NCBI GenBank assembly: GCA_014728115.1
Contig: WJME01000245.1
Location: 1 to 53,166, forward strand
Reading direction: 5' to 3'
DNA from: Candidatus Zhuqueibacterota bacterium
GTDB lineage: Bacteria > Zhuqueibacterota > Zhuqueibacteria > Residuimicrobiales > Oceaniaggregativiventaceae
DNA: 53,166 nt
Part shown: positions 42,721-50,440 of the stretch, one piece after another
How positions within the stretch are numbered: the stretch's first letter is position 1
Layout: every line of letters starts with the position of its first letter
Translations under genes and position numbers: made by a program
The notes under the pieces: generated by a model
What the model saw: only the letters and a program-made list of their open reading frames with translations
What the model was told of the DNA's origin: nothing
The model's database searches: none

Positions 42721-42749
42721 TTGATTTTTATATAATTATTGCTTATACT
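42721..42749 (+). promoter_or_regulatory. Sigma-70-type promoter of the second buk-ptb pair
   Basis: TTGATT at 42721-42726, 17-base spacer, TATACT at 42744-42749; initiation near 42756. The 100-base leader contains a short hairpin (AAACAGC 42772-42778 with GCTGTTT 42787-42793) and the ribosome site GAGGAGG at 42846-42852. Confidence 0.72.
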
Positions 42750-42856
42750 ATTCAGTGAGCACATTGGGATAAAACAGCCTGGTTTTGCTGTTTAAGAATA
42801 TAGACTCGATTATCAGGATTTGGGGTGGTGAGGTGACCATCAGTTGAGGAGGTGGG

Positions 42857-43951
42857 ATGTATCAAATTCTGGTCATAAACCCAGGCTCTACATCGACCAA
42901 AATTGCAGTTTTTCAAGATCACAAGCAACTGTTTTCTAAAACTTTGCAGCATAGTGCCAGCTCCCTTTTGGAATTCTCCACCATTGCCGCACAGCACTCG
43001 TTTCGCTTGCACGCCATTTTACAAACTCTGGAAAAAGAACATTTTGACCTTTCCCTGATCGATGCCTGTGTTGGCAGGGGAGGGCTTTTGAAACCCATTC
43101 CCAGTGGTACCTATGTCGTTGATAGCCTGATGCTCAAAGACTTGCAAAAAGGGATTCAAGGAGAACATGCATCGAATCTGGGAGGCATTTTAGCCCTGGA
43201 ATTGGCCAAAACAACCCACAAACCCGCATTTATTGTAGATCCGGTGGTGGTCGATGAACTCCAGGATGTTGCCCGTCTTTCCGGTCACCCTCAATTCGCC
43301 CGTAAAAGTATTTTTCATGCTCTGAACCACAAGGCTGTGGCTCGCGTGGCGTGCGAACAGCTCGATAAACCCTATCAACAGGCCCGTCTGATCGTTGCCC
43401 ATATGGGCGGTGGCATTTCTGTAGCGTCTCATCTGGAAGGCCAGGTCGTGGATGTCAATAATGCCCTCGATGGGGAAGGCCCATTTTCACCGGAGCGGTC
43501 AGGCACTTTACCTGCCGGGGATCTTGTACGGCTGTGCTATGAAAATCCGGATAAATCAGCGGTCTTGAACATGATCAAAGGCAAAGGCGGTCTGGTCGCT
43601 TATCTCGGTACCAATGAGTTTAAACTCGTCGGTGAACGCATACGCACGGGCGACTCAAAGGCGGAGCTTGTCTATCGGGCCATGGCCTATCAGGTGAGCA
43701 AAGAGATCGCCGCTCAGGGAGCGGTATTGGAAGGAGTGGTTGATGCAACCGTCATAAGCGGCGGCATGGCCTTTGATAACGATTTTGTGGATTTAATCAG
43801 ACAACGAATTCAATATCTGGCGCCGGTGATCGTCATTCCCGGCGAACGCGAGATGGAAGCCCTGGCACTGGGAGCTCTGAGAGTGCTAAAGGGAGAGGAA
43901 TCCGCTAAAGACTATGCAACGATGGCAGGGGATCATGCTCGAATCATTTGA
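42857..43951 (+). CDS. buk: Butyrate kinase (copy 2)
   Basis: 364 residues, same family and motifs as copy 1: INPGSTSTKIAVF, GRGGLLKPIPSGTYVV, VDPVVVDELQDVARLSGHP, VAHMGGGISVASH, DGEGPFSPERSGTLP and ALALGALRVL. Makes ATP from an acyl phosphate. Differences from copy 1 are spread over the whole protein, so this is not a recent duplication. Strong site GAGGAGG just upstream of ATG 42857. Its end overlaps or abuts ptb copy 2, the usual compact arrangement (reversed relative to the clostridial ptb-buk order). Confidence 0.95.
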   Translation: MYQILVINPGSTSTKIAVFQDHKQLFSKTLQHSASSLLEFSTIAAQHSFRLHAILQTLEKEHFDLSLIDACVGRGGLLKPIPSGTYVVDSLMLKDLQKGIQGEHASNLGGILALELAKTTHKPAFIVDPVVVDELQDVARLSGHPQFARKSIFHALNHKAVARVACEQLDKPYQQARLIVAHMGGGISVASHLEGQVVDVNNALDGEGPFSPERSGTLPAGDLVRLCYENPDKSAVLNMIKGKGGLVAYLGTNEFKLVGERIRTGDSKAELVYRAMAYQVSKEIAAQGAVLEGVVDATVISGGMAFDNDFVDLIRQRIQYLAPVIVIPGEREMEALALGALRVLKGEESAKDYATMAGDHARII

Positions 43952-44843
43952 TACGATTCTGGACAAATTACGAAACAAGCCCAAAAAAACCATTGCCGTG
44001 GCCATGGCTGAAGAAGATGATGTGCTTCAGGCTGTGGACCGAGCTTATGACGCCGGAATCGCTGATGCCGTTCTGGTGGGCGACCGCAAAAAAATTCACC
44101 ATCGCTGTGAAAAGATCGGTATAGATCTGTCGCGTTACGATGTCGTTCACGCCAAAACAGAACAACAATCGGTTGTATTTGCTATACAATTGGTACACGA
44201 ACACCTCGCAGATGCCCTGATGAAAGGTAAATGCGGTACAGCTACGCTCTTGCGCGGTGTGCTCAATAAAGAACACGGACTGCGGGGCGAACACAATACC
44301 TTGTGTCATTTGTCCGCTTTTGAATCGCCCTTTTATCACAAACTGGTCTTTATGTCCGATGCTGCCCTGAATATTTCACCGGATGTCACGACCAAAGCCG
44401 CGATCTTGCAGAATGTGATTCAATCCATTCACAAGCTCGGATTGCGTAAACCCCGCGTGGCAGTCATTGCTGCAGTGGAAAAAGTCAATTTCGAAGCCAT
44501 GCCCTGTACCCGCGATGCTGCAATTTTGAGCCAGATGGGCGAGCGAGGACAAATTCCAGGGGCCATCATCGATGGACCGTTGGCCCTGGATAATGCGGTC
44601 AGTAAAAAATCGTGCAAAGTAAAAAATATCAAAAGCCGGGTCGCTGGCAATGCCGATATCCTGTTGATGCCGGATATTGAATCAGCCAATGTATTCTATA
44701 AGGCGATGAGCACTCTGGGACAAGCCCGAACAGCCGGGATCATCATTGGTGCCAAAGTGCCGATCATTCTCACATCCCGCGCTGACAGTGACGAAGCAAA
44801 GTTTCTATCCATTGCTCTGGGGATCGGTACCAGCCAAAGGTAA
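43935..44843 (+). CDS. ptb: Phosphate butyryltransferase (copy 2)
   Basis: 302 residues, phosphate acetyl/butyryltransferase family. Seen: KTIAVAMAEEDDVLQAVDRA, ADALMKGKCGTATLLRGVL, GLRGEHNTLCHLSAFE, IIDGPLALDNAVSKKS, GNADILLMPDIESANVFYK and ILTSRADSDEAKFLS. ATG 43935 is chosen because GGCAGGGG lies just upstream and the product then starts MLESFDTIL, parallel to copy 1 (MIESFDEMM); ATG 43914 is an alternative. The N-terminal region fits the family better than copy 1, which is shorter around residue 30. Confidence 0.93.
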   Translation: MLESFDTILDKLRNKPKKTIAVAMAEEDDVLQAVDRAYDAGIADAVLVGDRKKIHHRCEKIGIDLSRYDVVHAKTEQQSVVFAIQLVHEHLADALMKGKCGTATLLRGVLNKEHGLRGEHNTLCHLSAFESPFYHKLVFMSDAALNISPDVTTKAAILQNVIQSIHKLGLRKPRVAVIAAVEKVNFEAMPCTRDAAILSQMGERGQIPGAIIDGPLALDNAVSKKSCKVKNIKSRVAGNADILLMPDIESANVFYKAMSTLGQARTAGIIIGAKVPIILTSRADSDEAKFLSIALGIGTSQR

Positions 44844-44908
44844 TCTGCAGCTTGTGCTTTGGTAAGAGTGAGTATGAGGTTTAACCCAATTTTATGAGGT
44901 AACCTATA

Positions 44909-47785
44909 ATGAAGCGATTTTCCTTCATCCTGATCTTTTTCGTTTGTCTTATATGGCAACACGGTTATGCTCAAACGGAACTGGTCTGGCAAGACGGAGA
45001 TCCATCGTTCAATGAAACCACTTTATTAACCGATGGAATCCTTTTGAATAGTGTCATCAGCCTGGAGCCTATCGTGGTATTGTCAGGCTTTGAAGACGAA
45101 CGTGATTTAAAGCTGTTTGGTCTGGATTGGTCCTGGCCGCGCTCCAAAGTGCAGGTCATCTCTGCCAAGGATATCGACTATCGCCAGGTTGGCGGAGGTC
45201 AGTATCTCTATCTCATCACCGATGCTCTGGCAAATGCCGTCTTTGAATTCAATCCGGTCTCCGATGAGGTGGTCTGGACGTTTGGCAGCGCTATTCAAAG
45301 CGATCCCGATTATTTGGATCGTCCTGTAGACTCTTATCTGTTCAAAGAAAATGACTTTTTCAAGGTGTTGATCACTGACCAGGGTCATAATCGCGTCTTA
45401 AAAGTCGACAAGGAATCGCAATCCGTTGATTGGTTTTACGGCGATGCCAATGGCAAGGAAGGAAGTCAGGAGGGACAGCTCAACGGCCCCGTGGATGCGG
45501 TCAAGATCCCGGATGCAAACGAATACGTCATCGCTGACAAGGGCAATAATCGCGTGATTGTCGTCAATGAAAGCAAAAACGTGATCTGGGAGATGGGTTC
45601 CGATGAACTGAATAGTCCGGTCGATGTAGACTATGAACCCAGCAATGCCAAGATTCTGATCACTGACCAGGGTAATCATCGAATTATGCTCGTTGACCGG
45701 GATACACAATCCATTGACTGGCAATTCGGTATCAAAGGCACGCCGGGAAATACCGACTCGACCACGAGTTCTCCTATTGATGCGGATTTGCTTGCCAATG
45801 GCAACATATTGATCACCGATGCCGGCAACAACAGACTGATCGAAGTGAATGCAGCCGGCGATATCGTCTGGCGTTTCAGCCGCCAGCTGCTGGCCCTGCA
45901 GGAGGCCGACCGGTTGCCCGATGGCCATCACCTCATTATTAACGATATCTATCCTTCCGGGATCGGATATGCCGATTCCCTGATCGCATTGGAAGAAACA
46001 GATCTGGGAGAGAATCGCAATGCGATTTTCGATCGTATCTTTTGGCAAGGAGATACCGAGGCAGGAACGACCGACATATGGTTTCAGATCCGTTCTGCCA
46101 ACTCTTTGGGAGAATTGCGGGCCGCGGCCTGGATGGGCCCCGACGGCGTCGATACTTTTTACGAAACCAGTGGTGCCCAGATCAATTCTTCTCAGCATCG
46201 CGGTCATCGCCTTTATCAGCTGCGAGCCTATTTACGTACCAACGATCCCCTGCAAACACCTACCTTACAAAAAACCTGGATCGAATATCACTATTACAAT
46301 ATCAACCAAAGCGTGCGATTTCGGTCTCCGGATTTGCCGTTGGAAACCGGAGCCTTTTTACCCAAATGGGACCGCATGGTACTCAATACCATCCTGCCGG
46401 AAGATCCTGTGGACCGCGACAAGGTGCGACTGGAGTTCTTTATCAAACGCTCTGCGACAGACGAGACTCTGGCGTCTTTTAGCGCCAGCCAGACCCTGGA
46501 AGAAACCGTAGAACTCTTGTCCGACTATACCTCTTTGAACCGGGCCGAGCGCATCTATATCGAGTGCAAAGCCACCACATTTTCATCCTATATCACGCCC
46601 ATTCTGGATAGCTGGGAGATCTATTGGCGCAATATCCCGGCGTCTACGTCGGGCATCAATTTTGTCAAACGGAATGGCAATAACGCCGAAATATACCGCA
46701 CGGTGACCACATTGCCGGCTCAGGAAGACAAGGTCGATTCTGTGCGTGTACTTTTGATCGATCCGGATCTGGAAGCCTTTCAGAGCTCCTATGACATCAA
46801 TGTCCGGTCTGTCAAGAGCAACGACTCTACAACCATCACCCTGAATATTCGACCCAGCGGCGGCTTTATCAATGACCGTCCTGTGCCGCTACGCATCGCA
46901 GAGTCGGTCGACCCGACCAACCGCATTCTCGAAGTCTTTGACCGGGATACGCTTTTGGTCACCTATTTAGATGTGGACGATCCCGAAGACTCTTCTGCCG
47001 ATACCGTGATGATCGTACAAAATACACCGGGCAGACTGGAACTCACAAACAAGACCGGCGATCCCCTGACAACCATCAGCCATGGCCAGTCGCTCTATCT
47101 TCATATCCTGGAGGAGAATGACCGCAATATCCATCCGATTCAACAGGACGAAATCACGGTACGGGTTTATGACAATGCCACCGGCGATGAAGAGATCGTG
47201 ACCCTGTACGAAGAATCCAGCGGCGATAATGTCTATAACAGCGGTGATTTTCATTCTGAAAACGGACTTTTGGTGGTGAACAGCAATAACGGAGTTCGGA
47301 ATGACGGCAAAATACAGGCTCTGGCCGGACATATTATCACCACCGAATATGTGGATAATGTCACTCTGATACAAACGGTCAAAGTTCCGGAAGAAGAACC
47401 CAGACCTCCTATGGATATGGATCTGGGAGGATTGCCATACGGCATTTTCGTGGCGCCCAATCCGTTCTATACCAACCGGTTCGACAATTTCCGGCTGCGG
47501 GTGGTCAACACCGAAGGCGAGTTGACATTGCGTTATGTCGAGATTTTTAACCTTGCCGGCGAGCTCGTTCAAGAGATCCCTGTCGAGGAAATTTCTTTTG
47601 ATCGCGCGTTTCCCATCTCCAACTCTTATACTGACGCGGATTTCTTTTGGAACCTGCTCTCGGAAAGCGGCCATCAGGTCGCCAGCGGTACCTATTTTAT
47701 CAAAGCACATGCCAGTCTGATTCTGCCCGATACCGGCAGCGTTCAGGCCGTGACCTTTTTGAAAAAATTTGTAGTGGTTCGGTAA
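44909..47785 (+). CDS. Large secreted protein with NHL-like propeller and C-terminal sorting-like domain
   Basis: 958 residues with a signal peptide (FSFILIFFVCLIWQHGYAQ, about 4-22). The first third (about 60-330) holds repeats of the form (I/V)LITD.G(N/H)(H/N)R(V/I)(L/M).V...T.SIDW.FG, at least four clear copies, indicating an NHL/SMP-30-type beta-propeller. The middle (about 330-830) is beta-rich with no motif I recognise. The C-terminus (about 845-958) reads VAPNPF...LRYVEIFNLAGELV...GTYFIKAHA, the FlgD-Ig/type A sorting-like fold seen on secreted proteins of FCB bacteria. Function unknown; a cell-surface or extracellular location is inferred. The PorV-like gene follows directly. Confidence 0.85.
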   Translation: MKRFSFILIFFVCLIWQHGYAQTELVWQDGDPSFNETTLLTDGILLNSVISLEPIVVLSGFEDERDLKLFGLDWSWPRSKVQVISAKDIDYRQVGGGQYLYLITDALANAVFEFNPVSDEVVWTFGSAIQSDPDYLDRPVDSYLFKENDFFKVLITDQGHNRVLKVDKESQSVDWFYGDANGKEGSQEGQLNGPVDAVKIPDANEYVIADKGNNRVIVVNESKNVIWEMGSDELNSPVDVDYEPSNAKILITDQGNHRIMLVDRDTQSIDWQFGIKGTPGNTDSTTSSPIDADLLANGNILITDAGNNRLIEVNAAGDIVWRFSRQLLALQEADRLPDGHHLIINDIYPSGIGYADSLIALEETDLGENRNAIFDRIFWQGDTEAGTTDIWFQIRSANSLGELRAAAWMGPDGVDTFYETSGAQINSSQHRGHRLYQLRAYLRTNDPLQTPTLQKTWIEYHYYNINQSVRFRSPDLPLETGAFLPKWDRMVLNTILPEDPVDRDKVRLEFFIKRSATDETLASFSASQTLEETVELLSDYTSLNRAERIYIECKATTFSSYITPILDSWEIYWRNIPASTSGINFVKRNGNNAEIYRTVTTLPAQEDKVDSVRVLLIDPDLEAFQSSYDINVRSVKSNDSTTITLNIRPSGGFINDRPVPLRIAESVDPTNRILEVFDRDTLLVTYLDVDDPEDSSADTVMIVQNTPGRLELTNKTGDPLTTISHGQSLYLHILEENDRNIHPIQQDEITVRVYDNATGDEEIVTLYEESSGDNVYNSGDFHSENGLLVVNSNNGVRNDGKIQALAGHIITTEYVDNVTLIQTVKVPEEEPRPPMDMDLGGLPYGIFVAPNPFYTNRFDNFRLRVVNTEGELTLRYVEIFNLAGELVQEIPVEEISFDRAFPISNSYTDADFFWNLLSESGHQVASGTYFIKAHASLILPDTGSVQAVTFLKKFVVVR

Positions 47786-47806
47786 TTCGAACACTTGGGA
47801 GTAAAT

Positions 47807-49654
47807 ATGAATCGTCGATACCTGTTCATCATACTTGTTGCAGCCTTGATCGGATACAGTCCGTCTTCCTCGAATGCGGCAGACGGCATTGGCTATCATG
47901 CAGCTGCATTTCTCAAAATCCATCCCACGGCACGACAGGTCGCCATGGGAAACGCCTTTACCGGACTCGCGGATGATATCAACCTCATGCGCTATAACAT
48001 CGGTGCTCTGGGCAACATTCGCAACGTAACCCTGTCGGCCAACTTTCATAACTGGGTAGAAGATACCCAGCAGGGGTCCTTTTCGGTCTCGCTGCCGGCG
48101 CGCTATGGCGTCTTTGGCGTCGACTTTAGCTATTTCAATGAAGGTGATATCGTCGAACTCGACGACCAGTTCCGCCGCACCGGCGGCGTCGCCAGCAGCG
48201 ATGATGTCTCTCTCTCCTTGGGATACGGGAATTATCTCAAGCTGCTGAATAATGACTTTAGTTTTGGTGGGGCAGTTAAAATCCTGCGACAAACGCTGGT
48301 GGGACAACAAACCACGGCTTATGGTCTCGATCTCGGGGCCCAGTTTCGGCTCAAACACCTCTCTTTTGGGGCGACCGTGCAGAATTTCGGCGTGACCAAA
48401 GTGAAATTCGATGAGCAGGAATCATCCCTGCCGGAAACTTATCGTGTCGGAATGGCAGCCCGCTTGCCTCTGGGCAGCGAATTCAAATTCAATCTCGCTG
48501 CTGATGCCTCCTGGACGCGCGAAGAAGAGTTGCGTTATTACACGGGCGGCGAAATGATGGTCAGCGATCTTATTGCACTGCGTGGCGGATATAAAATCCA
48601 CGAGTTCGAAGCCTCGCGATGGTCAGCCGGATTTGGGGTGTTTATCCCTATGGAGTGGCTGGCAAATTCTGAAACTCGTCTCGATTATGCCTATTCGCCG
48701 GTCGATGTATTTGATGCTGCTGTGCATCGATTCTCGCTCTTGTTCCGCTTTGGCGTGGCCCAGCGCGTCTTTGCCCTCAATTATCGCGATCGTGAGGATC
48801 TGGATGCCATGAGCGATCGCCTGCGTCGCGAACTCGAAGCAGCGGAAAAAGCACGACTCGCCGCCGAACAAGCCCAAGAACGCATGCGGCTGCTGGAAGA
48901 AGAGATGGCCCGTCGCCTGGCGCGTATCAAGTCCATTGCCGCCGAGAGCGAAGGCAAGATCGAAGTCGCCGAGCCGGTCGATAATCAGATCCTGGTCAGC
49001 CTGCGTATCAATTTCGATTTCGACAAGGCCGTTATTCGTCCGGCTGAATATGCCACCATGGGACAGGTTGCAGAGATTCTCAATACCTATCCGGAAGCCA
49101 TGTTCCATATCTCCGGACATACCGATTCCATCGGTACCCATCTCTATAATATCCGGCTGTCACAACGCCGTATCGACAGCGTCATGGACTTTTTGGCTGA
49201 ACGGGAAAACGTCGCGTCCGAACGATTTTATATGCCGGTTGGCTATGGCGAGTTGCGACCGGTGGCCGACAATGGCACCTCCGAAGGCCGCTTTCGCAAC
49301 CGGCGTGTGGAATTTCTGCTCTATACCGCAGACACCGAGCCGGCGATCCCCGAAGGATCGGCTATCAAGGATATACAGGTGGTAAGCGGTGACCAGGTAC
49401 GCATCGTGCTCAACGGCACAGCCGATTTCGAGGTCAAGACCCTGAGCGATCCCAATCGCCTGATCGTGGATATGCCTATGATCTTTTTGCTCAACGACAA
49501 AACCGTCTTTGAGATCAACCGCGGCCCGTTTATCCGCGCCCGCCTCGGCTATCACCCGGACAAGATGTTCTCGCGCGTGGTATTCGACCTCAATTCCCCG
49601 ATCCCTCTGGAGGTACGAAGCGTCGGGCAATATATCATTGTCGAGCGGCGGTAG
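47807..49654 (+). CDS. PorV-like outer-membrane barrel fused to OmpA and AMIN domains
   Basis: 615 residues, signal peptide about 1-24. Region 25-325 is a PorV/PorQ (UPF0164)-type beta-barrel: AAAFLKIHPTARQVAMGNAF, GLADDINLMRYNIGAL, then repeated amphipathic strands. A heptad-like charged helix follows at about 327-382 (RRELEAAEKARLAAEQAQER). An OmpA peptidoglycan-binding domain spans about 394-505 (INFDFDKAVIRP, ISGHTDSIGTHLYNIRLSQRR, RFRNRRVEF). A C-terminal AMIN domain follows (about 525-612: RIVLNGTADFEVKTL). PorV proteins act in type IX-like secretion; fusion to two wall-binding domains would tether the barrel to peptidoglycan. ATG 47807 chosen with GGGAG upstream. Confidence 0.87.
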   Translation: MNRRYLFIILVAALIGYSPSSSNAADGIGYHAAAFLKIHPTARQVAMGNAFTGLADDINLMRYNIGALGNIRNVTLSANFHNWVEDTQQGSFSVSLPARYGVFGVDFSYFNEGDIVELDDQFRRTGGVASSDDVSLSLGYGNYLKLLNNDFSFGGAVKILRQTLVGQQTTAYGLDLGAQFRLKHLSFGATVQNFGVTKVKFDEQESSLPETYRVGMAARLPLGSEFKFNLAADASWTREEELRYYTGGEMMVSDLIALRGGYKIHEFEASRWSAGFGVFIPMEWLANSETRLDYAYSPVDVFDAAVHRFSLLFRFGVAQRVFALNYRDREDLDAMSDRLRRELEAAEKARLAAEQAQERMRLLEEEMARRLARIKSIAAESEGKIEVAEPVDNQILVSLRINFDFDKAVIRPAEYATMGQVAEILNTYPEAMFHISGHTDSIGTHLYNIRLSQRRIDSVMDFLAERENVASERFYMPVGYGELRPVADNGTSEGRFRNRRVEFLLYTADTEPAIPEGSAIKDIQVVSGDQVRIVLNGTADFEVKTLSDPNRLIVDMPMIFLLNDKTVFEINRGPFIRARLGYHPDKMFSRVVFDLNSPIPLEVRSVGQYIIVERR

Positions 49655-49676
49655 GGTAGAGCTATAACAGAGAAAG

Positions 49677-49703
49677 CGTCATCCTTGTACTTTTGGGATG
49701 ACG
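49677..49703. terminator. Hairpin after the PorV/OmpA gene
   Basis: CGTCATCC (49677-49684) pairs with GGATGACG (49696-49703) around an 11-base loop, 22 bases after the stop codon. No U-tract follows, so it may be the first member of the repeat series rather than a true intrinsic terminator. Confidence 0.4.
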
Positions 49704-49727
49704 TCGAGTGCATGAAGCTTAAAGGAT

Positions 49728-49922
49728 GTCATTTCTGCGAGAGCATGCTCTTGAAGAATAGTCACCGAACGTCATCCCTGCAAAATGGGTTGTTGCAGAA
49801 TAGTAACGGAGCGTCATTCCTGCAATCTCAGGCCGGTGTAGAATAGTAGCAAAACGTCATTCCTGCGGAGCAGGCTGTTACAGAATAGTAACGGAATGTC
49901 ATTCCTGCGAAAGCAGGAATCC
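49728..49922. repeat. Degenerate tandem repeat, period 42-43 bases
   Basis: GTCAT(T/C)(T/C)CTGC recurs at 49728, 49771, 49813, 49856 and 49898, spacings 43, 42, 43, 42. Between copies GAATAGTAACGGA (or close variants) is conserved, giving about 26 conserved and 16-17 variable bases per unit. The last copy forms a perfect ATTCCTGC-GAAA-GCAGGAAT hairpin. Confidence 0.8.
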
Positions 49923-50056
49923 AGTGCTGGGGAAAACCGCTATGAATGCTATAAGCAGTGGATGAGGCAAACACTCTGTACTCTAATCATCAAGAGTTTG
50001 TCCATCGCAATAAAGCCGGATGACGTATCAATCTTTGTTTCCGCTCATAGCTATGG

Positions 50057-50079
50057 ATCCCTGCGTCCGCAGGGATGAC
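50057..50079. repeat. Inverted REP-like hairpin
   Basis: ATCCCTGC (50057-50064) pairs with GCAGGGAT (50069-50076) around GTCC, followed by GAC. This is the reverse-complement orientation of the hairpin at 49898-49922, so the two bracket a 180-base segment. Confidence 0.7.
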
Positions 50080-50377
50080 TCGTAGAGCAAATGTACACAT
50101 TGAAGATTATTTCTGTGCAAAGAGTGCGGCCGGTCGGTATTCTGGAATAGCTTGGTCCGTAGGGATAATGACCTGTAAACAATCTGTAATTCGTGGTCCG
50201 TAGGGATGACGCCTTGACTAGAGTATTTGACGCCGTATTATGCCTGAATTGGAATTATCTTTGGCACTTTAATTGCAAAATACCTGCATCAAAGGAAATA
50301 ATCCCATCCCAAACCCTTGTTGTACTGTAAATTAAAGAGTTGCAACATTTTGCAAAATGCAGCGTAAAAAAACAGTG

Positions 50378-50405
50378 TTGCATTTTGATCAAAAATCCGT
50401 AAATT
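50378..50405 (+). promoter_or_regulatory. Possible promoter of the UGA-containing gene
   Basis: TTGCAT at 50378-50383, 16-base spacer, TAAATT at 50400-50405. The -35 lies inside the right arm of an inverted repeat, CAAAATGCA (50353-50361) and TGCATTTTG (50379-50387), which could be an operator. Confidence 0.4.
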
Positions 50406-50440
50406 ATGGTTCAACATGTGGACAATCATAGGAATCTCTT

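Larger units (their letters stand above)
49655..50440. other. 786-base non-coding, repeat-rich spacer
   Basis: No supportable gene. It contains a tandem series of degenerate 42-43-base units (49678-49920), hairpins of the 'ATTCCTGC-loop-GCAGGAAT' type in both orientations, further copies of GGTCCGTAGGGAT near 50151 and 50194, and an AT-rich promoter region for the next gene at its right end. A short open frame at 49896-50078 is a translation of the repeat. Confidence 0.8.

Noticed and set aside
45398..46207. 269-codon antisense open frame
   Set aside because: It lies within the propeller gene and mirrors its repeats.
46967..48358. 463-codon antisense open frame
   Set aside because: It spans two genes with clear domains on the + strand; its sequence shows no motif and reflects codon bias of the opposite strand.
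49728..49922. Possible CRISPR array (26-base conserved, 16-17-base variable)
   Set aside because: Repeats are degenerate, spacers too short and partly alike, and no cas gene is present.
49896..50078. 60-codon open frame in the repeat region (begins MSFLRKQESS)
   Set aside because: It is the translation of the palindromic repeat itself; the same peptide is a common artefact of such repeats, and there is no ribosome site.
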